Below, in pieces: positions 1 through 10,862 of a stretch of 64,000 bases of DNA. The notes under the pieces were generated by a model. That model saw only the letters and a list, made by a program, of their open reading frames with translations. It was not told the DNA's origin and made no database searches. The position numbers and the translations under genes were made by a program. Position 1 is the stretch's first letter, and each line of letters opens with the position of its first letter. The DNA lies in the NCBI GenBank assembly GCA_032622095.1, contig CP136061.1:253469582-253533581 (forward strand), written 5' to 3'. The DNA comes from Siphonodentalium dalli (lineage: Eukaryota > Mollusca > Scaphopoda > Gadilida > Siphonodentaliidae).

Positions 1-451
1 ATCTAAATAAGGCTGACAATATGTTCAAACTCCATCATTTGAAAGTCGATATCTTACCACCAAAGCCCGTCGATCGTTATTGCAATTGGGTGTCCGAAGA
101 TTCTGCTTTTATGGTGCCAAGCCGGACAGGGCGTGTGATTGTAAATATAGCGAAACTTAATAATTGGCGACAAGTACGTCACTGAACAAATGGCGGACTA
201 TCCGGTCGAATATGCAATATCACTTATTATTTCACAATTGAATAATTAAGTTGATAGATTGCTTTCTCACCGTTTCACGAATGTAACAACGGCACTTCAT
301 TGCGCACTTAGAATATCTCATTCAGAGAATTTCAATATCGTTTCGTCCGAACGTAATTACCACCACAAGAAAGGTATCTGCTATTCTTTGAACACAACAG
401 AACAGAACGGTTGACAGATAGGAGTGAGTACTGTACGCACAACACTAAGAA
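1..451 (+). promoter_or_regulatory. Class A upstream block of receptor gene 452-1531
   Basis: This block aligns by eye with the DNA upstream of the other class A receptors (23972-24408, 39096-39375, 45780-46323, 58610-59044). Shared landmarks are GGCGACAAGTACGTCACT near 167, CCGGTCGAATATGCAATATC near 200, AACGTAATTACCACCAC near 350 and a purine-rich start context AAATGG. It probably contains the promoter and 5' UTR. No convincing TATA box is visible. The alignment with 23972 onward reaches almost to the window edge, so the duplicated unit probably starts outside the window. Confidence 0.6.
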
Positions 452-1531
452 ATGGAAAACCAACATAATAATTTAACTTCCAATGTTACAGTCGCCGAAA
501 CAACCAGGAATGACACTGTCTCCGAAGCCAGGAATATGACTATTGGAGTGATTCAATTACTACTTCTATGCGTTGGAACTATCGGAAATGTTTTGATATT
601 AATTGCATTTTCTCGTCCGACGATGAGAGTAAAACGGTCCTCGTTGTTGTTTATGGCATTGGCGATAGCAGACCTTGTTGTACTCTACATTAATTTGCTA
701 CGCAATGCGATCAAAAGAATATCCCAATGGGACGTCGCTATCGTGAGTGACGCATCATGTAAAGCATATATATTTCTGAGCTATTCTTCTGCCGATATCT
801 GCGTCTGGATCCTCGTTATACTGACTGTCGATCGAACCATGCACGTGTGTTTCCACATAAAGAGCTCCTTCTTTTCCAGCAAGAAGTCAGTATTCATTGG
901 AATTGTGCTCGTTGTAATTGGAAGTTTGCTGGCGAATTGTCACTTTTTATATGGACTGCAATTAACTACAGGTACTGATAGTCAATATGGGAGTTGCCCC
1001 CCTACCGGGGCGCCAGAGTATGTCTGGTTTATCGACAACGTCTGGTTTTGGTTGGACGTTGTCAAGTATTCGTTGGTTCCAGTCACCGTTATCGCATCCT
1101 GCAACACTCTACTCATTTGTCATATCAGGAAAACAAAAAGAGCCTTAAAATATTTTACTGGGAGCAACGAGCAAGGCAGACAGGGGAAACAAGCGACATC
1201 GTCGACTTCATTGATGCTAATTGCAACAAGTTTCCAACTCCTTTTGACAACAACGCCACTGACCTTAACAATGGCAATCAACAAAGCAGATTTAAATTTC
1301 TACGACACCACTGCGTATGGTGTTCTTGTAACACTGAACAGGGCTAATAACTGCTTGAATTTGTTCACGTATGTTATAAGCGGTAATAAATTCAGAGCCG
1401 AACTATGGCGTGTTCTGAAACAAAGCTGTCGGCACAGGATAGGTACAGAGTCTCTTAGTCTTAGCACACAACATACAGACCAACCCCACATAACGAGTGG
1501 ATCGCAATGGCAATCAACAAAGCAGATTTAA
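452..1531 (+). CDS. Class A (rhodopsin-like) seven-TM receptor, orphan/neuropeptide-like, class A copy 1
   Basis: A 359-residue uninterrupted ORF encodes a likely plasma-membrane G-protein-coupled receptor. The extracellular N-terminus (1-30) has four N-glycosylation sequons (N7, N11, N20, N28). Approximate helices: TM1 31-54 with GN, TM2 64-86 with LAIAD, TM3 102-127, TM4 146-167, TM5 192-222, TM6 251-275, TM7 288-310. C103 and C182 can form the conserved TM3-ECL2 disulphide. DRY is DRT (127-129), TM6 keeps its proline but lacks CWxP, and NPxxY is replaced by NLFTY, followed by helix-8 FRAEL. This pattern resembles invertebrate orphan/neuropeptide receptors; the ligand is unknown. The start matches the paralogues and has a good context (AAATGG). 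The last residues run out of frame into the duplicated tail remnant, so the C-terminus differs from its paralogues. Confidence 0.9.
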   Translation: MENQHNNLTSNVTVAETTRNDTVSEARNMTIGVIQLLLLCVGTIGNVLILIAFSRPTMRVKRSSLLFMALAIADLVVLYINLLRNAIKRISQWDVAIVSDASCKAYIFLSYSSADICVWILVILTVDRTMHVCFHIKSSFFSSKKSVFIGIVLVVIGSLLANCHFLYGLQLTTGTDSQYGSCPPTGAPEYVWFIDNVWFWLDVVKYSLVPVTVIASCNTLLICHIRKTKRALKYFTGSNEQGRQGKQATSSTSLMLIATSFQLLLTTTPLTLTMAINKADLNFYDTTAYGVLVTLNRANNCLNLFTYVISGNKFRAELWRVLKQSCRHRIGTESLSLSTQHTDQPHITSGSQWQSTKQI

Positions 1532-1747
1532 GTTTGTTTCGGGACCACTGTTGCTCCTGTTCTTGTGACACTGAACATGGCTAATAATTTCTTAAATTTG
1601 TTATACGTTGTAAGATATTTAGAGCCGATCTATGGCGTGTTCACAAACAAATTGTCCACACTCGATAACTGTGTGTTTAGTAAACGACAAGCGGACCAAC
1701 CGATGAGTGAATCCCATCTGCATTCTGGAGGCCGACAACAAAACTAA
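1507..1747 (+). pseudogene. Decayed duplicate of the receptor TM6-end/TM7/C-tail segment
   Basis: Starting at ATGGCAATCAACAAAGCAG, this repeats the gene's own segment from about 1272: GGGACCACTGTTGCT, CTGTTCTTGTGACACTGAACA, GGCTAATAA, TTTAGAGCCGA and TATGGCGTGTTC. The TM7 frame is broken by indels. The end still reads like a receptor tail (DQPMSESHLHSGGRQQN, stop at 1745-1747). The same kind of remnant follows the other receptor copies. It is probably a relic of a 3'-end duplication in the founder gene; use as an alternative 3' exon cannot be excluded from sequence. Confidence 0.75.
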
Positions 1748-2544
1748 ATGATGCCAACTGTCTTACATACACAATGATAGAGGATTATATTGAATAACAT
1801 AGAAGAACTGTGACTTTCGGATTATTATCATTTCATGCCTAAGATTATTGTTTCCGCTTGAATGTATGGCTATTGCTGAAGTTATATTCTAATGCTCATC
1901 CATGCCCCATATGTCGTTGTATGTTTAGATATAATGCACATAACAACTTGCGTATTATTTTGTATTCTTTGTGTATCGAATTTCGTTAGCAATTTCCAGT
2001 TGAGCCGTGAACTGACTGTTGAGGCAAATCGTGCCAAATTGAGACAATGTCATGAAACACATACTATACATGAGCACAAACTATTACGGCGCATATGCCT
2101 GACATAACAATTTGGGAATAAGTGTAGGGTGTATTTCATATGGAATTCTTTGCTCAAAGTTCCATTGTTCATGATATATACTGTTCATTGTTCATGATGT
2201 ATACTGTTCAGAGACGTTTGGAGAATAAACTTGACCTGCTCCTAATTTACAGCGTGTGTACGATCAGTGTTACAGTCAGAGTACGTTCACACTATGTTAT
2301 AGTCCTGTAGCTAATATGGCACCCCTGCAACCCAGGACATAACTATATCCCACTCATTTTCTCCCTTAAATTTTACAACCAGGGAGCATACACACTATGT
2401 AATGTTACATGCATTTTGGCCAATTGCAGGTAGTTTTCAGGTAAGTAACGTACAGGTGTGTACTTTTCTTTCACAAATAACCAAAACATTAGCGCCGTAT
2501 GGGACTAGCATGTCGAGCCTTGACTAGATTGGATTGTAAAGATA
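1748..2544. repeat. Shared 3' flank of the receptor unit
   Basis: This matches 40725-41010 and 41798-42215 downstream of the receptor at 39376, for example TCCAGTTGAG, GCCAAATTGAGACAATGTCATG and GACATAACAATTTGGGAATAAG. It carries one copy of the 69-bp motif (TTTACAGCGTGTGTACGATCAGTG near 2250) that is expanded into long arrays elsewhere. AATAAA at 2224-2229 is a possible polyadenylation signal. There is no coding potential beyond short random ORFs. Confidence 0.6.
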
Positions 2545-2980
2545 TGTGACCCGCCATATCAAATCCAATCGTAAGACGGGATTTTTTTTATCCTGTGTCA
2601 ATGCATTCTCTTATATATGCGAGTCGACCATAGGTCGCCTCGCACATATAAGAGAATGCATTGGCCTAACAATTTTTTACAATTTTAATAATTTTTTCTT
2701 GTATTCTTTAACAATTTATAATTTCACCCATACAGAGCCCCAGACAAACATGAGCAGACGACACTCTTCTATATGCTTCTTTATATGTGTGGGGCTCCCT
2801 GCAGGGTAATGGATGTTTTTTATGCTATGTCCTAAAAATTGTAAGAAACATTTATTTAAAAAAAATGATAAAAAATTGTTAGGCCAATGCATTCTCTTAT
2901 ATATGCGAGGCGACCTATGGTCGACTCGCATATATAAGAGAATGCATTGGCACAGGGTAAATTTTATATGGCGGGTCACA
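2545..2980. mobile_element. 436-bp MITE with TIRs and two internal perfect-type hairpins
   Basis: The termini TGTGACCCGCCATAT and ATATGGCGGGTCACA are inverted repeats. Just inside each end is a long hairpin whose arms read CAATGCATTCTCTTATATA and TATATAAGAGAATGCATTG around a GTCGACC/GGTCGCC core. The paralogous unit at 42215-42235 is an empty site (GATATATGCTATG). Comparing the two gives a 2-bp TA target duplication, as for Tc1/mariner-type elements. There is no transposase, so it is non-autonomous. Full or partial copies lie at 15379, 13465, 6942, 16204 and 52597. Confidence 0.8.
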
Positions 2981-3887
2981 TATATGCTATGTCTGATGGG
3001 CTTGTCAGGCCGCAAGAAATAATTATTAGCACTTCAAATCAATGCCAAAATGTTAGCGTATGTTGTGAAACGAATGATTGTTTGGCGCATGCTGTTATCT
3101 GGTATTTTCTGTTATGGTTGTGATAGCTGATGCCACTACCGCTGTGGTCGTTGCTGGTACTGTTAGGGATGTTGATATAGTATGATATCCAATTGGGGAG
3201 GATATCTAGCTCGGGTTTTCTATCCGATCCAACAACGGTTTCATTTGGATTGGATGGAATTTAAATTCCGTCTCCATCTGAATTTTGTCATCTTATTGAA
3301 AGACATCCGATAGTCGTAATCATTATGTTTGTTAATTGGATCTCTAAATTGTCGAATGAAATCAATAAACATCCTAGTATGAACCTGTGTTATGTTGATT
3401 TTATCGCCAGACGTTTTGCATATACAATATTGTAATGAAAGTTAAAAATCAGTTCAGAAGTCGACCATAATGTCCACTACTGTCATAAACTTCCTGCAGC
3501 TGAATTCAACAGGCTAGTGTGTGAACATGCCCGACTATGTTGTGACGCGAACTGTCGTTTGGCTCATGCTGTTATCAGGTATTTTCTGTTATGGATGCTT
3601 ATATTTTATGACTGTACCACTCCGGTACATATAGGGATGTTGCTATGGGATCTCCACTCGGGTAGGGTGTATGGTTAACACAGAGATTCTGACTGCACCA
3701 ATAAAGGCTCCATTTGGATAATTCTTCACAAATCCCTACATACGTAGGCGTGCGTATTTTACCCGCTGCCTCAGTGTTAAGGTACCAGACACACTGTGCC
3801 AATTTGATGTTAACATATTTGATTTGCAACCAATTAAATGAATGGAATTGATGCACAAGTTAGAACATAAGATTTACATACATATAC
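2981..3887. repeat. Receptor-unit spacer DNA
   Basis: This is non-coding spacer with counterparts at 30900-32500, 42235-43000 and 44271-45560. Recurring phrases include GCTCATGCTGTTATC, GGTATTTTCTGTTATGGATGC and GATTCTGACTGCACCAATAAAGG. It belongs to the duplicated unit. No gene is seen. Confidence 0.55.
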
Positions 3888-4363
3888 GATGATGTATGAT
3901 CCACATGTAGTATACAATGGTATGTGGTATTATTGTATGAGAGATGTGAATATAGGGTGATGTATGATTCACATGTAGTATACAATGGTATGTGGTATTA
4001 TTGTATGAGAGATGTGTATATAGGGTGATGTATGATTCACATGTAGTATACAATGGTATGTGGTATTAGTGTATGAGAGATGTGTATATAGGGTGATGTA
4101 TGATTCACATGTAGTATACAATGGTATGTGGTATTATTGTATGAGAGATGTGTATATAGGGTGATGTATGATTCACATGCAGTATACAATGGTATGTGGT
4201 ATTATTGTATGAGAGATGTGTATATAGGGTGATGTATGATTCACATGTAGTATACAATGGTATGTGGTATTATTGTATGAGAGATGTGTATATAGGGTGA
4301 TGTATGATTCACATGTAGTATACAATGGTATGTGGTATTATTGTATGAGAGATGTGTATATAG
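3888..4363. repeat. 68-bp tandem repeat, about 7 copies
   Basis: The phrase TATGATTCACATGTAG recurs at 3963, 4031, 4099, 4167, 4235 and 4303, with a variant copy at 3895, so the period is exactly 68 bp. A single unamplified relative of the monomer is visible at 45555-45645 in another unit copy. No protein is encoded; apparent ORFs across it are repeat artefacts. Confidence 0.92.
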
Positions 4364-4590
4364 GGTGATGTGTATATAGGGTGATGTGTATATAGGGTGA
4401 TGTGTATATAGGGTGATGTGTATATAGGGTGATGTGTATATAGGGTGATGTGTATATAGGGTGATGTGTATATAGGGTGATGTGTATATAGGGTGATGTG
4501 TATATAGGGTGATGTGTATATAGGGTGATGTGTATATAGGGTGATGTGTATATAGGGTGATGTGTATATAGGGTGATGTGTATATAGGGT
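4351..4590. repeat. 16-bp tandem repeat, 15 copies
   Basis: GATGTGTATATAGGGT is repeated 15 times without visible change. The unit is identical to the end of the adjacent 68-bp monomer, so the short array arose by re-amplifying the tail of the longer satellite. The minus strand is open for 122 codons only because the repeat lacks stops in one frame. Confidence 0.95.
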
Positions 4591-4745
4591 GATGTGTCAG
4601 AACAACCACTCTGCGTCTGGGAGGGCTTATCTGATGTCGGTTGTGTTACTTTAAGATAATCAATAGACCAATTGTCAATAGACCAACGGAGCTAATAAGG
4701 ATATCCTAATAGTATTTCACAATTTCAAAATAAACTATCTGAGTC

Positions 4746-5322
4746 CAGGGTTCGCGCTGGCACTTGAAAATAATTAACATTTGGCAAAAAATATCTTCAT
4801 TTGGCAAAGGTTTTGGCAAGTCACTTTTTAATTCCTCAATAAAGATGAAAAATATCGGTCAATCAATACCATTAAATTTAGGAAACTATTACAATATAAT
4901 TATATTAGTGGTTTTTAATGGTTTCGGAAAAGTTAACACCTCCATTACGACGCGGTTAATCTGGAAACATTATTATCGATGGGTGGATGAATTACCTGTA
5001 TTTAGTGTGGTGGTGGTGCTTACATATCTAATCCTCTTGTGATGTTCCCTTATGATGAAGCAACTCTTCTACCGTGTTGTTGTTCGGTGATTTGTTTATT
5101 TTTGTATGATAAACCACAGTAGTTATGCGACTATAATTATTAACTAACTGCTTTCATATCGATATCAAACCGCGAGTGTCGAAATATAAAACTCAATCAA
5201 GATTGCAGAAAATGATACTATCAGGGATAACATTTGGCAAATTCTAATTGAATTTGAAAATCAAATGTTTTCATTTGGCAAATTATTTGGCAAAAGTTAA
5301 TTTCGGTCCAGCGCGGACCCCG
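4746..5322. mobile_element. hAT-like non-autonomous TIR element
   Basis: The left end CAGGGTTCGCGCTGG pairs with the right end CCAGCGCGGACCCCG. The flanks TCTGAGTC (4738-4745) and TCTAAGTC (5323-5330) are an 8-bp target duplication with one mismatch, typical of hAT elements. The interior holds several CATTTGGCAAA motifs and no transposase. The element interrupts receptor-unit spacer between the satellite and the orphan upstream block. Confidence 0.7.
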
Positions 5323-5344
5323 TCTAAGTCAGATACCTGTCTCC

Positions 5345-5590
5345 GATTTGAGACCATATAACAGCATCATATTTCTACCGGAAACGACTTAAGACAGAAC
5401 TGGCAAATATCCACGTAACAACAGAAAGTAACTGATAACGACCAGGCCTCAGATTATGGTGCCGGACATTTACAGAATGAGGTCCCCAGAGGGTGAATTT
5501 AGTGATGCTACCCCATGCAGGGGCTAGCACAACCAAATTTACCGACGTTACACCACACAGCGGGCTAGTAAAACTAGATTCACCCATGAT
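5345..5590 (+). promoter_or_regulatory. Orphan start of a class A upstream block with no gene attached
   Basis: ACAACAGAAAGTAACTGATA, GACCAGGCCTCAG, ATGAGGTCCCCAGAGGGTG and ACACAGCGGGCTA match the DNA at 45840-45990 that leads into the receptor at 46324, and also 58640-58740. Here similarity ends near 5590 and no receptor follows. It marks a unit junction where the next receptor copy was lost or the array was broken. Confidence 0.6.
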
Positions 5591-6941
5591 GGTCTCATCT
5601 TCTCTAGAAAGCATCTTTATGATCAACTGTTTCATTTTTTGAGTTTCTCCACATCCCCAAATAGGCAGACGACACAATGCGTAATCGATGTGTCCAATGG
5701 GTGCACACCACAATATTCACCAGGTGGGAACTTAAATATGAGTCTATGTCTCCCATAACAGATGAGGCCTAATAGCTATAGTACAGGCGGATTAGGGTTG
5801 AACCCGGAACTAATTGCAACACAAATGCCAAAGATGCCATCATATAGAGTAATTCAATGTATCACTGTTGATCATCTGTTCCCCGAACATCATTCCTGTC
5901 CCGTTGTATGTTCCACTTCGAAGACGATTTTTGTTTACTTTCTTATCGATTTCTGGACAAGATGGAGGCACTCGCACAAATAAAGTTGAGCTGGAAAACA
6001 ATTTATCGAAGTGAGAGTTGTCGTCGTTCGCTCCGTGGATAATACCCAACGATTATGTATGGAATTTAGTTGGTTGCATGTTCTTAACCATACCGAAAAT
6101 GACACTGATCACTAAAACATCTCACATTTTCTTCAATGACCGACAAAACAGTGGAAAGGGCTATTTCATAAAATAGTCCCGCAAACCTATGATTGTGAAA
6201 TAACGATAAAATACATATTTACAAACAATTCACGAACTGTGTTGTATCAAGAGTTATATTTATGGCAAATAGAGAGTACATTTTCGCCGGACCACATGGG
6301 TTCCACTTCTTACTTAACAGATGCTCCCCTTCTTAGCTCTATAAATCCACCACATTCGCTTCTTATTGGTTATAAATATTCACTTCCAAGACAGAAATTC
6401 ATTGAGTTTTCACATGGAATCCTTTCGAAATGATGGTTTTAGCGACTGTGCGTAAGTTGTATATTTAACAGTGACAAAATGCTAACACATATTGGGCAAA
6501 TGGCCCATATATAACTAAACTTTCTCCATAATATTTCCACTCATATAGACGTTGAACATCATATGTATCTTGTGAATACACATAATTTAGTATGTATAAT
6601 TTCAACAAATTAATATCGGTAATACTAATTCATAATTCAGAATTACCGATGTTATTACACGTACTGTCGGGTGAAGAACGAGTCGTCAAAGATATGCTAT
6701 TGAAATGCACCCTACATAGGAAATAATCTTACTGATCAAAGAAGATCGTGTAATGTCTACCAATGGAAGGGCGCTCTATCGGACCGTGAGATTCGACGTG
6801 GATGCACCGTCGTTCGCTCACAAAACCAGGTACATATCATTTGAATAAAAACATGTCAGCTATCGAAAGGGCGAACGACGATATTAACCATTTGAGTGTC
6901 AGGGGCCGATCTCATCGGCCCTAAACCTACAAAATAAGTCT
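5591..6941. other. Unannotated AT-rich DNA
   Basis: No gene is seen. A stretch at 5855-5925 (ATCATTCCTGTCCCGTT) resembles one arm of the foldback at 10168-10690. A short inverted repeat (ATCGGTAAT/ATTACCGAT) lies at about 6613-6653. The open frames here are short and look random. Confidence 0.4.
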
Positions 6942-7092
6942 GTTAAAGAATATAAGAATAAATGATTAAAATTGTAAAAAATTGTAAAAACAAAAAAAAT
7001 AAAAAATTGTTAGGCCAATGCATTCTCTTATATATGCGAGGCGACCTATGGTCGACTCGCATATATAAGAGAATGCATTGGCACAGGGTATA
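6942..7092. mobile_element. Right half of the hairpin MITE
   Basis: The AT-rich linker, one complete hairpin (CCAATGCATTCTCTTATATA and its inverse) and the inner TIR part CACAGGGTA are present. The outer TIR and the left hairpin are missing, so this is a truncated copy of the element at 2545-2980. Confidence 0.7.
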
Positions 7093-7202
7093 TGGGTTGA
7101 TACAAAAATCGACCTGGCACTCAAAGGGTTAACAGTCTCAGTGCAAAGGTGGTGTTTGAAAACACACTGATGAAAGATGTACACTGCAAGAAGGCTTTAT
7201 TA

Positions 7203-9188
7203 GAGACCTTTCGCAAAACTCACGTTTACGATTACGGATACGGATAGGGTACTACGTCACCAACATGTGTGTACTTTCTAATCGTTGTCGTGTTTTACTA
7301 TCCGCAATAACGGTTACGATTTCATGGTTTCTAATAAGCTCAAATAACACCTGAAATTTACTTTCTGCAATATATCACTTTACTCCGTTCGAGACTGTAT
7401 ATGTATACCATGTAAACGATCCAGTTGTATTGAGCTACGACCTCGGTGTGCTGTTTAGATTGGCAATCACTCTACTCGTCGTCGTGAATCTCGAGCTTCC
7501 CGCGAAATAAGGTCGCTATTCACAACGGATAGTCATCGCTGGCTGCGACACAAAACTTTGCAGTAATATATAGAAGTGCACTATGAAACCAGTCGCCAAA
7601 AATACACGACTGACATGGATTTGGTGGTACTAAAAGAATATCTGGCACACCCACCGACATCACCGTGTCGACTTTGTTTCGATTTGATAGGACCAAATCA
7701 GAAGTGATGCACATCAGCGAGCACAGCAACCTTATGTCGGATTTCCTAAACCCAAAGAGGTGATAGGCCTGGATAGGATAGGATAGGATATTTTATTTCC
7801 AATACACACACACAGAGACGTGGCGACAGCGGGGGGGGGGGGGGTGTGTCTCTCCCCCCAACTTTGGTCAAAATTTTCAACAGTTGGAAATTTCATACCT
7901 GACACAACATTAGTTGGAAATTTCACACCAACAATAGGTTGAAAATGTTCTTGTAGTTTGATTTTCAAACAATTTATTATGGGGAATTTATTGTTTTTGG
8001 ACCAATATTTGCATATTTTCCTTCTTTTGATACGAATTTTGGACTGAAATGGCCATCAGTTAGAAATTTTCCAACGTTAGGGGTGTCAGGTTGGAAATTT
8101 CCAACACTTGGAAAGCTTGTGTCCTGGTCCCTCCCCGTGGCCAGTCAAAAACTTCTAGTTAATTTAAGAAAATAATATTGTCCTACATTTGGTCAAAATT
8201 GTCACTGGAATTGTCATCAGTTGGAAATGAATGCTTGAGGTTTGTCTATATGCCAGGATTTTGCGATTTTCTTGTTCAGGTTTCAAAACAAATTTCGCAC
8301 ACCTGGCCGAACCATGGTCGGCCCGGTGTGTCCTGGTCCCTCCCCATGGCCAATAAAAAACTGCTAATGAGTTTAAGAAAACAATATTTTACTACATTTG
8401 GTTAAAATCGTTGACTGAAAATTTCCAAAATAAGGGAGAGTATGAGGTTTGAAATTGTCAACACTAGGAAAGCTTGAGGTCAGTCTAGATGCTAGGATTT
8501 TGCGATTTTCTTGTTTGGTTTCAAAATGTTCTCACACCGGGCCGAACAACCATGGTCGGCCCGGTGGGTCCTGGTCTATTGCCCGTAGTCGTGTGCACAC
8601 CACCAACTGAAACCCTCTATAGCCACGTCCCTGCACATACATATTACATAATAATGATGACAATTATGGATAATTCTGTCGTAAATTGTTGGGTATGGCA
8701 TAATCTGGCAAGACTGTCTTCCTGCCGAAATGGCATTGAAATTAAATTGCGGACTGAAAGGGTCTTGAAGTGGTGGCGTCGTGGTTGACGTGAGGTCCAA
8801 ATTTAGGAACCCCTCTTCCCTCATCAGCATAACGTCTATCAGGTCATCCATGATAACAACGAACTGAATTTCCACCACATATGACCTGGCATAATATATC
8901 ACGAGAATCCCGGGTCGTACGTTGTGACTGGTCGAATTATTGACATTATAAACAGGTCATGATTATCGCATTGTTGCAAATGAGACGATAAGTGAAGTAT
9001 TAAGGGACTGTATACCAAACACACGCTTTGAGTTGTAAAAGTGGTTCAAAAATCATGATGGTACGTGTTCGTCAAAACTCTTACGCGTAGCCGTTTTGCG
9101 AAAGGACTTTTTGGCCATACGGATAGACTTACGACTACGAATAGCTATCCGTATTCGTAATCGTAAACGTGAGGATGCGAAAGGTCTC
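7203..9188. mobile_element. About 2-kb TIR element inserted in a 33-bp minisatellite
   Basis: The ends read GAGACCTTTCGCAAAACTC and, inverted, GATGCGAAAGGTCTC. The inverted similarity continues for about 45 bp through TTTACGATTACGGATACGGATAG. TATTA (7198-7202 and 9189-9193) flanks both sides. Removing the element and one TATTA rebuilds the 33-bp minisatellite unit ...GGCTTTATTAATG..., which dates the insertion after the minisatellite. The interior has poly-G at about 7831-7844 and TTGGAAATTTCC-rich repeats shared with 56395-56800. No transposase is recognised. Confidence 0.75.
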
Positions 9189-9432
9189 TATTAATGGAAG
9201 ATGTACACTGCAAGAAGGCTTTATTAATGAAAGATGTACACTGCAAGAAGGCTTTATTAATGAAAGATGTACACTGCAAGAAGGCTTTATTAATGAAAGA
9301 TGTACACTGCAAGAAGGCTTTATTAATGAAAGATGTACACTGCAAGAAGGCTTTATTAATGAAATATGTACACTGCAAGAAGGCTTTATTAATGAAAGAT
9401 GTACACTGCAAGAAGACTTTATTCAAAAATGA
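9189..9432. repeat. 33-bp tandem repeat, about 7 copies
   Basis: The unit is ATGAAAGATG + TACACTGCAAGAAGGCTTTATTA. Because 33 is a multiple of three and the unit has no stop in several frames, both strands are open (for example an 11-residue MKDVHCKKALL repeat). I do not regard this as a gene. One further unit lies on the other side of the 2-kb element, at about 7170-7202. Confidence 0.9.
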
Positions 9433-10167
9433 CACAATCGAGGCTGTATGGACGTCGGTTTCGACATACAAAATTCACCATGGGAGATGCAACACGTGAT
9501 AACAGAGATGCATTATCTTATTCCGCAAGTGGTTGGTGAACTCCATTAAGTCGGGATATTGGATGACTGGTTTATGTTCCTTCGACAATAACTGTTAATC
9601 GTTGGGACGATTTCTCACGGACAACATCGCTTGTCTGACAGAACAATAATAGGCCTGAATAATTATAAGTTATAAGAATTTTGGGTTTGTACCGTCCAAT
9701 ATGCTCTCTCTAACCGGTTGTCGAAGTAGGAGGGAATAGGACCTGAATATGATGCGTTTTAAGCCCTCGTGCATTTGATTAATCACCAAAGAAGTGGAAC
9801 AGCAAAGAATTGATCATGGAAACAAAAATCGTCTAAGAAATGGGACAATTTTGGGTGAAATTGCCTTGCATTTTTCACATGGAAGCGGTTGTATACGAAC
9901 GTGCTGGTTTGATGCTTGTATAACCAATGGTATACAATTATTATAAATCTGAAGATTCCATTACGATATGTCAGCTGGTTCGCACGAAATCAACTCGACA
10001 TTTCTCCAGTGCATTAACACTCGATTTAGATGAAATGACAACTGATAGCAAATAAGAGTTAAATAACAGTTCGACAAGAGCTGTGTTAAATTATCATCCT
10101 AAAAATGACAAAAAAACATATTAACAAACTCGACTGCCAGCCATTTTTTTCTCGTTTTTCCACCTTT
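9433..10167. other. Unannotated AT-rich DNA
   Basis: No coding sequence, RNA gene or repeat structure could be supported here. Confidence 0.4.
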
Positions 10168-10690
10168 TCAACCAAAAACATTTCAAGATCAGAATCGAAG
10201 GGGGACACATTCAAAATCGAAGTCGAATATAAAATAGGACATGCATTATTTTCGGGGAATGTATGCCAGACACACATTTTAGAGAACAATAAAAGGGAAA
10301 ATAACCAAATTTCAGTTTCCATGGCAACGAGGGGCGATTGTAACTGATTGTGGAACTAGGTATTAAATTGTATGTGTGGCGAGAATTATCTAAAATATTA
10401 TGTTGGTTTATATGAACACCCATTGTTGTCAAACTTTTGAAACGAGGTTCACCTCTTGTGAAGGTAAAGGTCATATGTAAAGGTCAAGGTCATTGCAAAA
10501 AATGTGTGCTTTTGCCAATACTAATTTCGACCCACATGATTGAAATTAAGGATGCAGAGAGACGAACATCACTGTTGCTCATCTGTTCACCGAAGATCAT
10601 TCCTGTCCCGTTTTATGTTCCATTTCTAGTTTGATCGTGTCCCCTTCGATTCCGATTTTGAAATGTTCTTGGAAGTTTTTAATTAAAGCT
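10168..10690. repeat. Imperfect foldback (inverted repeat about 110 bp arms)
   Basis: The left arm (AACATTTCAAGATCAGAATC, GAAGGGGGACAC, about 10178-10210) is the approximate reverse complement of the right arm (GTGTCCCCTTCGATTCCGAT, near 10640). A third arm-like copy is at 5855-5925. The short ORFs across it are not convincing. Confidence 0.5.
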
Positions 10691-10862
10691 TTTGAGAAGT
10701 CGTTGAATGCGCTATATAACTGAGCATTATTGCTTTATATGAAGTTTATCAATGCGTATAGAGAGAAAGTGTTGTCCAATATGGAGTACCCCCATCGAAA
10801 ACCTGCCTGAGATTCTGATTGTAAAAAAGTTTTGGTCAAGAAATAATCTAATCTATCACTGT

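Noticed and set aside
4241-4609. 122-codon minus-strand ORF of THHPIYTSPYIHI-type repeats
   Set aside because: It is the translation of the 68-bp/16-bp satellite; it has no non-repeat part.
9145-9499. Overlapping repeat ORFs on both strands
   Set aside because: 33-bp minisatellite with no stops in several frames; no evidence of a gene.
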